From: G963663365 sp963663365
GTDB taxonomy: Bacteria > Hinthialibacterota > Hinthialibacteria > Hinthialibacterales > G963663365
Length of the DNA stretch: 64,000 nucleotides
Direction: 5' to 3'
NCBI GenBank assembly: GCA_963663365.2
Contig: CAXXIH010000003.1
Span: 682,001 to 746,000, forward strand
Shown: one piece after another, positions 27,881 to 38,618 of the stretch
Layout: each line of letters opens with the position of its first letter
Numbering within the stretch: position 1 is the stretch's first letter
Notes under the pieces: generated by a model
The model's database searches: none
Told to the model about the DNA's origin: nothing
What the model saw: only the letters and a program-made list of their open reading frames with translations
Translations under genes and position numbers: made by a program

Positions 27881-27945
27881 GGCACGGTGTAGAATCGGGT
27901 GACAACAAGAGGGGGGAAAAGTGCCCAGGGCGGGACTCGAATCCC
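27881..27945. repeat. Left att-like repeat: partial copy of tRNA-Leu 3' end and flank
   Basis: This ~64-base stretch begins GGCACGGTGTAG and ends with GTGCCCAGGGCGGGACTCGAA. It matches 45261-45323 with about six substitutions and one or two single-base gaps. The last ~23 bases equal the T-arm and acceptor end of the tRNA-Leu gene in the same orientation, but the rest of the tRNA is missing and the sequence to the right is unrelated. This is the expected scar at the distal end of an element inserted into a tRNA 3' end. Confidence 0.85.
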
Positions 27946-28340
27946 TTTATAGAGAAATTTGTAACAAATAAAGAATCAATGGGTTATGTGCATAGATGAA
28001 TGTGCATCGTTGTTAACCTTTGGAGAAATACATAATTTTGGGTGAGCGTATGAGCGATCCTGGATGGGATTCGAGAATCCTCCAGTTGTTTTAAATCTTA
28101 AATACGGTCAGATTTATGTATGACATATTGTACTGACACTAATTTGCGACAAAATGTGTAAATTATTATTTTCGCTCGTGGCATAAAAAGATACTATTTG
28201 AGCTTATGATTAATAGTCGCCCCATATTTCCTTGCAATGCTACAGTAAGGAATGGGGAATCCGGTTTCTGCGATACCCGTGTGGCAGGCACATCGAAGCA
28301 AGAACTAAGAAGTCTGTGTTGAGGAACTGACCAACCTAGT

Positions 28341-31300
28341 GTGGGATTTTTCATGCAAAGCACGATGATGTTTATTGATCGAAGTAAGCGACGTTTTGTT
28401 GCCGTGACTACATTGCGAGAACATACTCGAGCGTGGTCTTCGCCATTTGGACTTGTCTTTTTCCTGTACGTATTTTTCGCCGTCATCGGTGCTGCAAACG
28501 CGCAGGATGTCGACTTCCTACAGACGTTGACTTCTGAAGAGAGAGAATGGTTGGAGGCGCATCCCGTGCTGCGCGTGAGCAATGAGGATGATTGGCCGCC
28601 TTTTGATTTCAGTGAGAATGGAACTGCAAAGGGATTTTCGATTGATTATATGGAATTGATTGCCGGCCGGTTGGGAGTCAAATTTGAATATGTCAACGGA
28701 TACACATGGCAAGAGTTGCTTGATAAAATCAAAAACAAAGAAATCGATCTAGTACAATCCATTCTGAAAACCGAGAAGCGAACGGAATATATTCATTTTA
28801 CCTCCCCCTATGTTGACAATCCTTTCGTTTTTGTGGTCCGCAAGAATGCGCCGCCTATCCGTTCCATTTCTGAACTCGATGGCAAAACAGTTGCGCTCAT
28901 TGAGGGGTTTTATCAGACAGATTTGGTTCGAGAAAAAGTGCCTGGAGCGAGTCAGTATATCGTTAAAAATATCGATGAAGCCTTAAAGGCTGTTTCTTAT
29001 GGTAACGCCGATGTGACAATTGATTCATTGGGTGTTGTCGATTATGGCATTCGCAAGAACTTAATCACGAATCTTATCATTTCCGGCGAGGCGATCTCTG
29101 ATGATTTTGGAGTTAATAATCTGCACATCGGAGTCCGTCACGATTGGCCGATCTTACGGGATATTATCGAGAAGACTCTCTCTTCAATTGAGGAGGAGGA
29201 GGAAATTGCCATATGGAACAAGTGGTTCTCAACACCGTTCCAAGTGAATCAACGAGAAACGGAATCGGAACTTGCCTTTACGGACGCCGAACAAAAATGG
29301 CTTGTTGAACATTCCACAATCCGCTTTACCGGCGATCCCATGTGGTTGCCATTTGAAGCCTTTGAGGAAGACGGTGAATATATTGGTATTGTGGCCGATT
29401 ACCTCGATCTGATCGAAGAAAAACTCGGTATCAAATTTGAAAAGATTCCTGTATCCGGTTGGACAGAGTCTCTCGAGATGGCCACGAAGGGAAATGTTGA
29501 TCTAATATCCAGTAACATATCCGATCCCATTCTCAATCAAAACTTCATTCATACTGATCCATATATAGAAAGTCCGGTTGTGGTCATTATGGAAGATAGC
29601 GAGACGTTTATAACCGACCTCTATCAACTTCGCGACCGCACACTTGCCGTTATTAAGGATTATGGATATGTCGGCGATATTCACGAGAAATATCCGGAAC
29701 TGTCATTTCATGAAGTTGAGAATATCCGAGAAGGATTGGAGGGCGTCTCAACGGGCCGGTTTGATGCAATGCTGTGTACCCTGGCTCTAGGCAGCTATAC
29801 AATCGAAGAACTTGGGTATCATAATCTTCACATCGTTGGTAAGACCGACGTAACGATGGATTTGGCAATCTTTGTTAGAAAAGACTGGCCTGAGTTCCGA
29901 AATTTGTTAAATAAAGTGTTTGCCTCGATCACACAAGATGAACGGCGCGCAATCCTTGACCGTTGGGCATCCCCTGAAGCGATTGTGGAGCGGGTTGATT
30001 ACAGTCTGATCATACAGATTACACTTATTTCGCTCATTTTGCTTGCAATTCTATTTTATTCCAACCGTCGTATGGCCCGTGAGGCTGAAGAACGTAAACG
30101 AATTGAAGAGCGCTTACGCCAAAGTGAAACAAAATTTCGAAGCCTGCTTGAATCGGCTCCGGACGGAATGGTTATTGTTAACGCCAATGGTTCAATTGTG
30201 ATGGTCAATGAGCAGGCAGAAAAAATGTTCGGATACGCGCGGGATGAAATGCTTGGCCAGCCAATTGAGTTGCTTGTTCCCGAGAGTTTCCGTGAAGATC
30301 ACGTAAGTCATAGAAATGGATATTTGGAAAACCCTGTGCAATCCAGTTTAGGCTCAGATTTTGAACTGTTCGCGCGTCATAAAAGCGGTGCACAAATTCC
30401 AATTGAGGCTGCTTTGAGTCCGGTCGACACGGATGAAGGGCTTTTGGTATCTGCCGCCATTCGTGATATCTCGGAGCGTAAAAAAGCTCAACTTGCCATA
30501 CAAGAAAGCGATTTGCTTCGCGAGAAGATGCGAGAAATTGAACGGTTTAACCGTCTGGCCGTGGATCGCGAACAAAGGATGCTGGAGTTAAAGAGACAAG
30601 TTAATGAACTGAGCCGGGGCATGGGCAAGGAGGAGCCGTATAGAGTAAATTTTGAGTCTTTAGAAATACTTGATTTAAAGGAATCGGATGAATCCGCTAC
30701 AGAAGACGGTTCTGAAGAATATCAAATCTCAGATCTTCTTGACATTAATGAACTTCAGTCCTTACTAAACTATTTCTGCGAAACCGTAAAAATCGCATCA
30801 GCCATAATCGACATCAAGGGAAATATATTAGCAGCCGCACGTTGGCAAAGAGCCTGCACTGACTTTCATCGTGTAAACGAAGAAACATGTGCCCGCTGCA
30901 TCGAAAGCGATACCGAATTGGCTGCAAAGCTAAAGGAGGGACAAGAGTTTGCTATTTATAAATGCAAAAACGGTCTCACGGATGCTGCGTCGCCAGTCAT
31001 CATAAATGGAAAGCACCTGGCCAATGTCTTCATTGGACAATTCTTTTTGCAGCTTCCTGATGACGACTTTTTTAGAGAGCAAGCGAAATTTTTCGATTTT
31101 GATGAAGAAGAATACCTCAAGGCGATTGGCGAAGTTCCCATTATACCCGAAGATCAATTGCCCAACATTATGGGATTTCTTGCCGGATTTTCAAAAATGG
31201 TCGCTTCACTCTCACTGGAGCGAAGACGCGCTACGTTAGCAGAGACCGCAATTAAAAGGCGCGCTGAAGAGCTGCAGGAAGAACGTACGGCGGCCATGAA

Positions 31301-34300
31301 CTTGGCTGAGGACGCAGAACAGGCCCGCGCCGAGAAAGCACACTACCAAGAACACTTGGAGGAACTGGTTGAAGAGCGGACAAAAGAACTAAGTAAACTT
31401 TGGGCCGCCGTTGAATCGAGTACGGTCTCAGTTGTCATCACAGATCTTAAGGGCACAATCGAATACGTCAATCCTAAGTTCTGCGAAGTTACCGGTTATA
31501 CAACACAGGAAGCCATCGGGCAGAATCCACGTGTCCTCAAAACTGGCTTCCACAGCGATGACTTCTATAAAGAGATGTGGGAGACGCTTGCTTCTGGAGA
31601 ATCCTGGAGTGGTGAAATTCTGAACAAAAAGAAAAACGGAGAATTCTACTGGGAGGCAGCCTCAATTTCACCCATCAAGGATTCTTCCGAGAAGATCACG
31701 AACTTCGTTGCGGTTAAACAAGACATTACCGACCAAAAGCGAAATGAAAGATTAACTGTTCTAAATTCCAGAATCGGCGAGGTATTAACCACGCATGAAT
31801 CGATTCGGGATATGCTTCAGGCATGCGCGGAGACTATCGTAGAACAAATAGATTGCGCTTTCGTGCGAATTTGGGTATTTGACGAAAAGAAGCAAATCCT
31901 AAAGATGCATGCCAGTGCGGGGCTGTATACGCATATTGACGGTGCGCATAGCCACATTCCGCTCGGGTATAAAAAAGTCGGTAAGATTGCACAGTCCAGA
32001 CAATCCAAATTCAGTAACGATATTTTGCACGATCCGCTAATCGATGATCGAGATTGGGTAAAAGAACAGGGACTTGTTGGTTATGCGGGGATACCTTTGA
32101 TTGTTGAAAAAAAACTAGTTGGCATGCTTATATTATTTTCACAGAATGCGTTGGAAGATGATATTCTATCGGCGCTTTCTTATGCTACAAATAATATCAG
32201 TGTTGCCATCGATCGGAAGCGGTCAGATGAAGCCTTGCGGGAAAGTCAAGCGTTTTTAGAAGGGATTATCGATAACAGCCCGGCTTTGATCTTCTCTAAA
32301 GATCTGGAAGGACGTTATTTGGTTGTGAACCGGCAATGGTGTGAGCGTTTGAATCTGTTAAAAAACAACACTATTGGCAAGACGGATTACGATCTGTTCC
32401 CGCAAGATATTGCCGATCAATTCAAAGAAAACGACCAAAAAGTCATTGAGAAAGCTGAGCCGCTGGAATACGAAGAGAAAGTCGATGAAGACGGTGAGGA
32501 ACATGTCTATTTTTCCATCAAATTTCCTATTTTTGATGCGGACAACAAGATTTACGCAATTTGCGGGATTGCCACCGATATTACAGAGCGGAAGCACATG
32601 GAAGACGAATTGATTGAGGCTCGTCTCGAGGCTGATGCCGCCAACCAGGCCAAAAGCGATTTTCTGGCCAATATGAGCCATGAAATCCGCACGCCAATGA
32701 ATGCCATTATCGGGATGACGCATTTATGTATGCAAACCGAAACGACACCGAAACAAAAGGATTATCTGCAAAAAGTTTACAATGCTTCTCACTCTTTGTT
32801 GGGCATTATCAATGATATTCTCGACTTTTCTAAAATTGAAGCAGGAAAGCTCGATATTGAGTATATTGACTTTAATTTAGAAGAAGTTCTCCACAACATT
32901 GGGACTCTGGTTTCTGCCAAGGCTCAAGAGAAAGGACTTGAACTGTTATTCAAGACTGAGCCAAGTGTACCTTTCGAGCTTATTGGCGATCCGCTTCGGC
33001 TGGGGCAGGTTCTTACCAATTTAGCCAACAATGCCGTGAAATTTACAGAAAAAGGCGAAATCGTTATAGCCACCAGGCTGTTGGAACGAAGTACAGAAAA
33101 AATCAAATTGTACTTTAGTGTGAAGGACACGGGTGTTGGCTTGACCAAGAAACAGATGGCCAAATTGTTCCGGCCTTTTACACAAGCGGATGCCTCTACA
33201 ACACGTAAATACGGTGGCACAGGCCTTGGGCTTACGATCAGCAAACGGCTGGTGGAGATGATGCATGGTGAGATCGGTGTTGAAAGCGAATCCGGCATGG
33301 GTAGCACCTTCTACTTCACGGCTGAATTCGGATGCCAGAAAGACGTTAAAGCGAAGCGGCCCATGATGCCTGTCCAGTTGGAAGGATTACGAGTATTGGT
33401 GGTAGATGACAACCAGCAATCCCGAGAAATTTTATATGGCATACTTGATTCCTTCTCCTTTGAAGTCGCTGTTGCAAGTTCGGGGAAAGAAGGTATTGCT
33501 GAATTGGAAATGGCGGCGGAGGAGAACAAGCCGTTTAATCTCGTATTAATGGACTGGAAAATGCCGGGTATGAATGGCATCGAAGCATTTAGAAAAATCC
33601 AGAGCGACAACAAACTTCCTCATCCTCCGACTGTCATTATGGTGACCGCGTATGGCCGTGAAGAGATTATGCATGAAGCCGAAGAAGCCGGAATTCATGC
33701 GTTCCTAATAAAACCGGTTACACCTTCTACGTTGTTTGATACAATTATGGAGATTCTCGCCAAAGATAAGGCGGTGGAAGCAAATATCTCTAAGCCCGCA
33801 CATTCCGGCGCGGATGTTTCTCAGGCTGTTTGTGGTGCAAAGATATTGTTGGTTGAAGACAATGAAATCAACCAACAAGTGGCTACTGAAATCCTTCAAG
33901 CGGCAGGAGTCAAAGTCATCACCGCTGATGATGGAAGTCAAGCATTGGAACGGTTGCGCACGGAAGTGTTTGATGGGGTATTGATGGACTGTCAGATGCC
34001 GGTGATGGATGGGTATGCCGCCACCAGGGCGATTCGCCAAGAATTAGAAATGAGAGAACTGCCTGTAATCGCTATGACCGCCAATGCTATGGCGGGCGAC
34101 CGGGAAAAATGCTTGGATGCGGGCATGAACGATCATATTGCCAAGCCGATTGATATCAAAGAATTATTCGAGACTATGGCTAAATGGATCACACCCAAAC
34201 ATGGTGCGGGGGAAATGCGTACGGTGGAAGTTGATACCGTTGATGCAGAAGCTGCAGAGAATCTTCCCGATTCTCTTCCGGGTCTAGACATAAAAACGGG

Positions 34301-35135
34301 TGTTAGCAGGATGGGTGGGAATCAAAAATCATACAAAAAACTTCTTCAGAAGTTTAAACAAAGTCAGGCAAACTCATGCAATGAGATTCGCCAAGCTTTG
34401 AATGACAATGACTCCGAATTGGCTGAACGGCTTGCGCATACGCTAAAAGGTGTTGGTGGGAATATCGGCGCAAGCGATCTTCAGGCTGCATCACTTGATA
34501 TCGAAAGCGCAATAAAAAACCTGGATAAAGACAGATACGATGAACTTTTGGATACGGTCGACCGAAAATTAGGCACAGTGCTTTCTTCGATCGAGAGCAT
34601 CTCGGAGACACCTGTTGAGGCGGCGGCTTCCAACGATATTCAAGTGGATGTCAGAACATTCAAACCTTTGATTGAAAAACTGGAAGACTTGCTTAAAGAT
34701 GACGACATTGAAGCCAGTGAATGTCTCGAATCCATACGGCAGAAACTCCCACCATCTATGGCTTCTGATGAAATCAGTAAACTGGAAGCGTCCATTGGGC
34801 AATATGATTTTGAAGGCGCGCTGGAAGACCTTTCCGAACTTAAAAAAATCGTTGACTTGATTCCTGTTGACAAAGTCGACGGCGCGGCCAATGACGATCG
34901 GGTCGTAAACATAGGCAGTATTCAACCTCTATTCCAAGACTTAATCATAATGTTGAAAGATGACGACACTGAAGCTGTTGATAAAGTGGAAGCTCTTCGA
35001 GGGCAATTGCCCGCCACTTTGGCGAAAGATGAATTTGAACGAGCTGAAGCATTGATCAACAGCTATGAGTTCGAAGAAGCGTTGGAGCATGTGACGGAGC
35101 TCGCTCATAAACTGGGCATTCCTTTAAAAAGTTAA
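28341..35135 (+). CDS. Giant membrane hybrid histidine kinase with two solute-binding domains, PocR, PAS/GAF, two REC and Hpt
   Basis: A 2264-residue sensor. Order, with approximate residues: N-terminal membrane/signal helix 36-54; two periplasmic SBP_bac_3-like domains (75-295 and 320-545); membrane helix 555-575; PAS 595-715; PocR ligand domain 795-960 with CxRC and YKCKNGL motifs; coiled coil; PAS 1015-1130; GAF 1140-1290; PAS 1300-1415. HisKA carries phospho-acceptor H1447 in SHEIRTP. HATPase_c spans 1545-1665. REC1 has D1738, REC2 has D1883, and Hpt has H2033. Two related helical modules close the protein (2090-2264). It can therefore run a full His-Asp-His phosphorelay within one chain, driven by periplasmic and cytoplasmic ligands. 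It opens a five-gene plus-strand operon, 28 bases before the HD-GYP gene. The start could be GTG 28341 or ATG 28353. Confidence 0.9.
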   Translation: MGFFMQSTMMFIDRSKRRFVAVTTLREHTRAWSSPFGLVFFLYVFFAVIGAANAQDVDFLQTLTSEEREWLEAHPVLRVSNEDDWPPFDFSENGTAKGFSIDYMELIAGRLGVKFEYVNGYTWQELLDKIKNKEIDLVQSILKTEKRTEYIHFTSPYVDNPFVFVVRKNAPPIRSISELDGKTVALIEGFYQTDLVREKVPGASQYIVKNIDEALKAVSYGNADVTIDSLGVVDYGIRKNLITNLIISGEAISDDFGVNNLHIGVRHDWPILRDIIEKTLSSIEEEEEIAIWNKWFSTPFQVNQRETESELAFTDAEQKWLVEHSTIRFTGDPMWLPFEAFEEDGEYIGIVADYLDLIEEKLGIKFEKIPVSGWTESLEMATKGNVDLISSNISDPILNQNFIHTDPYIESPVVVIMEDSETFITDLYQLRDRTLAVIKDYGYVGDIHEKYPELSFHEVENIREGLEGVSTGRFDAMLCTLALGSYTIEELGYHNLHIVGKTDVTMDLAIFVRKDWPEFRNLLNKVFASITQDERRAILDRWASPEAIVERVDYSLIIQITLISLILLAILFYSNRRMAREAEERKRIEERLRQSETKFRSLLESAPDGMVIVNANGSIVMVNEQAEKMFGYARDEMLGQPIELLVPESFREDHVSHRNGYLENPVQSSLGSDFELFARHKSGAQIPIEAALSPVDTDEGLLVSAAIRDISERKKAQLAIQESDLLREKMREIERFNRLAVDREQRMLELKRQVNELSRGMGKEEPYRVNFESLEILDLKESDESATEDGSEEYQISDLLDINELQSLLNYFCETVKIASAIIDIKGNILAAARWQRACTDFHRVNEETCARCIESDTELAAKLKEGQEFAIYKCKNGLTDAASPVIINGKHLANVFIGQFFLQLPDDDFFREQAKFFDFDEEEYLKAIGEVPIIPEDQLPNIMGFLAGFSKMVASLSLERRRATLAETAIKRRAEELQEERTAAMNLAEDAEQARAEKAHYQEHLEELVEERTKELSKLWAAVESSTVSVVITDLKGTIEYVNPKFCEVTGYTTQEAIGQNPRVLKTGFHSDDFYKEMWETLASGESWSGEILNKKKNGEFYWEAASISPIKDSSEKITNFVAVKQDITDQKRNERLTVLNSRIGEVLTTHESIRDMLQACAETIVEQIDCAFVRIWVFDEKKQILKMHASAGLYTHIDGAHSHIPLGYKKVGKIAQSRQSKFSNDILHDPLIDDRDWVKEQGLVGYAGIPLIVEKKLVGMLILFSQNALEDDILSALSYATNNISVAIDRKRSDEALRESQAFLEGIIDNSPALIFSKDLEGRYLVVNRQWCERLNLLKNNTIGKTDYDLFPQDIADQFKENDQKVIEKAEPLEYEEKVDEDGEEHVYFSIKFPIFDADNKIYAICGIATDITERKHMEDELIEARLEADAANQAKSDFLANMSHEIRTPMNAIIGMTHLCMQTETTPKQKDYLQKVYNASHSLLGIINDILDFSKIEAGKLDIEYIDFNLEEVLHNIGTLVSAKAQEKGLELLFKTEPSVPFELIGDPLRLGQVLTNLANNAVKFTEKGEIVIATRLLERSTEKIKLYFSVKDTGVGLTKKQMAKLFRPFTQADASTTRKYGGTGLGLTISKRLVEMMHGEIGVESESGMGSTFYFTAEFGCQKDVKAKRPMMPVQLEGLRVLVVDDNQQSREILYGILDSFSFEVAVASSGKEGIAELEMAAEENKPFNLVLMDWKMPGMNGIEAFRKIQSDNKLPHPPTVIMVTAYGREEIMHEAEEAGIHAFLIKPVTPSTLFDTIMEILAKDKAVEANISKPAHSGADVSQAVCGAKILLVEDNEINQQVATEILQAAGVKVITADDGSQALERLRTEVFDGVLMDCQMPVMDGYAATRAIRQELEMRELPVIAMTANAMAGDREKCLDAGMNDHIAKPIDIKELFETMAKWITPKHGAGEMRTVEVDTVDAEAAENLPDSLPGLDIKTGVSRMGGNQKSYKKLLQKFKQSQANSCNEIRQALNDNDSELAERLAHTLKGVGGNIGASDLQAASLDIESAIKNLDKDRYDELLDTVDRKLGTVLSSIESISETPVEAAASNDIQVDVRTFKPLIEKLEDLLKDDDIEASECLESIRQKLPPSMASDEISKLEASIGQYDFEGALEDLSELKKIVDLIPVDKVDGAANDDRVVNIGSIQPLFQDLIIMLKDDDTEAVDKVEALRGQLPATLAKDEFERAEALINSYEFEEALEHVTELAHKLGIPLKS

Positions 35136-35163
35136 GCCGGCGTTATGAAATGGGGAAAAGTGA

Positions 35164-36213
35164 ATGACTGATAAGAATGACAAACAATGCGTTATGGTTG
35201 TTGACGATACACCTGAGAATATTGATGTGATCAAGGGTGTCTTGGGCGACTACTATCGATTAAAAGTCGCCATAAATGGACCAAAGGCATTAAAAATTGC
35301 TGAGTCCGATGCACCACCTGACTTAATCCTTCTCGACATCATGATGCCGGAGATGGATGGTTATGAAGTCTGTAGACGTCTAAAAGAGAATCCAGTTACC
35401 CGGCGAATTCCGATAATTTTCTTGACGGCCAAAAACCAGATCGAGGATGAAGCTCGAGGCTTTCAGCTCGGAGCGGTCGATTACATTACAAAACCGATTA
35501 GCCCTCCTATCGTTCAAGCTCGTGTTAAAACTCAGCTGGCGCTTTACGATCAGAATCGAACGTTAGAAGAAAAAGTACGACAGCGCACGGCCGAGTTGAA
35601 CAGTACACGCCTGGAGATCATACGCCGTTTAGGGCGTGCCGCTGAATTCAAAGACAACGAAACGGGGCTTCATGTTATTCGTATGAGCAAGTATTCACAG
35701 CTTTTGGGGTTAGCTGCGGGTATGGACGATGTCGAAGCGGATATCTTATTGAATGCCTCCCCTATGCATGATATTGGGAAGATCGGTACGCCGGACAGCA
35801 TACTCCGCAAACCGGGAAGACTGGACGATGATGAGCGGAAAGAAATGGAAAAACACACGACCATCGGCGCCAGCATTATTGGCAAACATAAGACTCCGCT
35901 CTTAGCCATGGCCGGAAGAGTTGCGCTCACGCATCACGAAAAGTGGGACGGTAGCGGATACCCCAATGGCCTGGCAGCGGAAGATATTCCTTTGGAAGGC
36001 CGCATTGTGGCGATTACAGATGTATTTGATGCACTTACCAGCGAGAGGCCTTATAAGAATGCCTGGCCGATTGAGAAGGCAACAAACCTCATTCAAGAAG
36101 AAAGTGGAACGCATTTTGACCCTGGTTTGACGCCGCGGTTTCTAGAGATCATACCGGAAGTCCTTAAGGTCAAACAGGAGTTTTCAGAGAATTATAAACC
36201 GTACGACGATTGA
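35164..36213 (+). CDS. REC-HD-GYP response regulator, c-di-GMP phosphodiesterase
   Basis: A 349-residue protein. The receiver domain (residues 1-125) has acceptor D58 and the LGAVDYITKP switch region. A short coiled linker leads to an HD-GYP domain with MHDIGKIG (HD metal ligands), LTHHEKWDGSGYP (the GYP signature) and DVFDALTSERPYK. HD-GYP enzymes hydrolyse cyclic di-GMP. Phosphorylation by one of the neighbouring hybrid kinases would be the expected trigger. It is the only obvious enzymatic output of the operon. The receiver is closely similar to those of the genes at 36269 and 39407, suggesting local duplication. ATG follows GGGGAAAAGTGA. Confidence 0.9.
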   Translation: MTDKNDKQCVMVVDDTPENIDVIKGVLGDYYRLKVAINGPKALKIAESDAPPDLILLDIMMPEMDGYEVCRRLKENPVTRRIPIIFLTAKNQIEDEARGFQLGAVDYITKPISPPIVQARVKTQLALYDQNRTLEEKVRQRTAELNSTRLEIIRRLGRAAEFKDNETGLHVIRMSKYSQLLGLAAGMDDVEADILLNASPMHDIGKIGTPDSILRKPGRLDDDERKEMEKHTTIGASIIGKHKTPLLAMAGRVALTHHEKWDGSGYPNGLAAEDIPLEGRIVAITDVFDALTSERPYKNAWPIEKATNLIQEESGTHFDPGLTPRFLEIIPEVLKVKQEFSENYKPYDD

Positions 36214-36268
36214 TTTCCTTGATCGTCTCCGGATTAGTGAATGTCTTCATATACATGAAAATGTTACG

Positions 36269-38614
36269 ATGGCTGACGAAAAAAAGAAAAACACGATTCT
36301 TGTTGTCGATGATACACCGGAAAACATCGATATTCTTGTAGGTGTACTTGGTTCCCGTTATCGAATCAAAGCGGCCTTAGATGGCAAGAAGGCACTGAAA
36401 ATCGCCGCTGCATCACCGTCCCCAGATTTAATTTTACTGGATGTCATGATGCCGGAGATGGATGGGTATGAAGTGTGTAGACGCTTGAAAGACAATCCGG
36501 CAACTCGAGACATACCCGTTATTTTTATCACAGCGAAAAGTGAAGTTGAAGATGAAACCAAAGGATTCTCACTCGGGGCCGTTGATTATATTACCAAACC
36601 AATTAGCCCTCCGATTGTTGAAGCGCGTATCAAGACTCATCTGGATTTAAGGCATACGCAGCTTCAGTTGCTGGAGGCTCGTGAACGCGCGGAGGCGGCG
36701 ACACGAGCCAAAAGTGATTTTTTGGCGAAAATGAGCCATGAAATTCGCACTCCATTGAATGGTTTGGTAGCAAATCTCGAGTTTCTCAGAATTGATCGTG
36801 CAGCGGATAACACTGAAGAATACATTAGTTCCGCTCAGCTTTGTGCCGATGCTTTGCTTGGGATTATCGGAGATATTCTCGATCTTTCAAAGATTGAAGC
36901 GGAAAAACTGGATATTGAATACGTGCCGGTTTCTCTGCGTGAAGTCATGCACGAAGTTTGGTCAATCATGCAATTCCGCGCCCAAGATAGAGGAATTGGT
37001 TTGATCCTCTCTGTCGGGATGGATATCCCCAAATCCGTGAAATCAGATCCTCTGCGTTTGCGTCAAATCTTGATGAATTTAGTGGGTAACGCAATCAAGT
37101 TTACTTCTAAGGGGAGCGTTGCTGTCTATCTTACATGCAAAGAGATTAAAAACGGTAAAGCCCACCTGCAATTTCGTGTAATGGACTCTGGAGAAGGTTT
37201 CGCACCTGAGAAGGGAGAGAAACTTTTTGAAGCGTTTACGCAGGCGGAGGAATCGACAACACGCACATTTGGTGGAACCGGACTCGGCCTTACTATTTGC
37301 AGAAAACTCACGGAATTGATGGGAGGCTCAATTGTATGTACAGGCATACCCGGCTTTGGTGCAACATTTGAATTTGAAATTCCTTTTGAAGTGCTTGAAC
37401 CGGCACCTGTTGATAATTCGATTGATCTTTCCACAAAAAAGGTTTTCTTTGTAGACGCTCAAACGACTTTTGGTGCATCAGTATTAGAACTATTGCAGAA
37501 AACTGAATTGAATATACAGGAAAGTAAAGATGATCAATTGCAATCGCCGAAAATTTCATCAGAGGTTGATTCGATTGTTATCTGCTCCGACTCGGATAAC
37601 ATTGTCCAGTGGGAGGAGCTACTGCATAACTGCGGTGCGGACTCCGCTATCTTGCTGACCGGCAATCGAGATGCCGGCGCACATTATAGCGCTTTACGCG
37701 TTGGTTTCACGCACGTTTTCAATCCTCCACTTAGCGATAACAGTTTATCGCACTTCGCCTCCGGCGAATGGCAATGCGTCATACCATCCAAAACACGCAA
37801 CGCAGAGAAGCAGTCTCAACAAAATATTCAAGAATTAATCCGCAATTCAAACATTCAATCTCCTGTGTTGGTTGTGGATGATTATCCAATGAATCGTCGA
37901 GTCGCAAAAAAGCAACTTGATATTTTGGGTTTGGCCTGTGATTTTGCGGAAGACGGGCGCGAAGCTCTGAACAAGGCAAAAAACAATAGCTATTGTCTCA
38001 TTCTTACGGATTGTTCGATGCCGGTTATGGATGGTTTTGAGTTTACAAGAAAGTATCGAGAATGGGAAAGTGTTGAAAAAAGTAGGATTCCCATTATTGC
38101 AATGACAGGAAGTGTGTTGAAAGGTGATGAGGAACGTTGCCTTCAATCCGGAATGGATGACTACTTAACCAAGCCGGTCACGTTGGGATGCTTGGCGGAG
38201 AAAATTGGCAAATGGCTGAATCTCGACAATGCGGATGCAAATGCCGAGGATACAATAACTGATAATGGAGAAGCCGAACCAATTGATCTTGCGTTGCTGG
38301 GTGAAATTCTTGGCGATGATGATCCTGCGGGATTGATTGAAATGCTCCAATGCTTCATCGAATTTTTTGATCCTTTGATAGAAGAACTGAAAAGTACTGT
38401 AAACACTGAAAATCGCGAATCAATTCGTGATGTGGCCCATAAAGCGAAAGGTGCATCAGGAAATGCCGCTGCAACACAACTTTCAGAAATTATGAAGGAA
38501 CTGCAGCTGGCCGCACTCGAATCATCAACTGATAAAATTGATGAGTTGTTGGAAAATGGAGTATCCGAATATACACGGGTGAAAGAATACATCCTAAAGA
38601 TGCAGGGGGAATAA
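36269..38614 (+). CDS. Soluble hybrid kinase: REC-HisKA-HATPase-REC-Hpt
   Basis: A 781-residue cytoplasmic protein without membrane helices. It starts with a receiver (acceptor D58, LLDVMMPEMDGYE), then HisKA (KMSHEIRTPLNG, His near residue 159) and HATPase_c (FGGTGLGLTICRKL). A degenerate receiver-like segment at about 390-510 lacks a clear acceptor Asp. A second intact receiver at about 530-655 (LILTDCSMPVMDGF) and a C-terminal Hpt domain (AHKAKGASGNAAA) follow. The N-terminal receiver suggests that it takes input from another kinase in the locus, probably the giant one. It ends four bases before the next gene, so the two are translated from one message. Confidence 0.88.
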   Translation: MADEKKKNTILVVDDTPENIDILVGVLGSRYRIKAALDGKKALKIAAASPSPDLILLDVMMPEMDGYEVCRRLKDNPATRDIPVIFITAKSEVEDETKGFSLGAVDYITKPISPPIVEARIKTHLDLRHTQLQLLEARERAEAATRAKSDFLAKMSHEIRTPLNGLVANLEFLRIDRAADNTEEYISSAQLCADALLGIIGDILDLSKIEAEKLDIEYVPVSLREVMHEVWSIMQFRAQDRGIGLILSVGMDIPKSVKSDPLRLRQILMNLVGNAIKFTSKGSVAVYLTCKEIKNGKAHLQFRVMDSGEGFAPEKGEKLFEAFTQAEESTTRTFGGTGLGLTICRKLTELMGGSIVCTGIPGFGATFEFEIPFEVLEPAPVDNSIDLSTKKVFFVDAQTTFGASVLELLQKTELNIQESKDDQLQSPKISSEVDSIVICSDSDNIVQWEELLHNCGADSAILLTGNRDAGAHYSALRVGFTHVFNPPLSDNSLSHFASGEWQCVIPSKTRNAEKQSQQNIQELIRNSNIQSPVLVVDDYPMNRRVAKKQLDILGLACDFAEDGREALNKAKNNSYCLILTDCSMPVMDGFEFTRKYREWESVEKSRIPIIAMTGSVLKGDEERCLQSGMDDYLTKPVTLGCLAEKIGKWLNLDNADANAEDTITDNGEAEPIDLALLGEILGDDDPAGLIEMLQCFIEFFDPLIEELKSTVNTENRESIRDVAHKAKGASGNAAATQLSEIMKELQLAALESSTDKIDELLENGVSEYTRVKEYILKMQGE

Positions 38615-38618
38615 GATT

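Noticed and set aside
27921..27945. Second tRNA gene
   Set aside because: Only the T-arm/acceptor 3' strand is present; there is no D-arm, anticodon arm or matching 5' acceptor. It is an att-like fragment.
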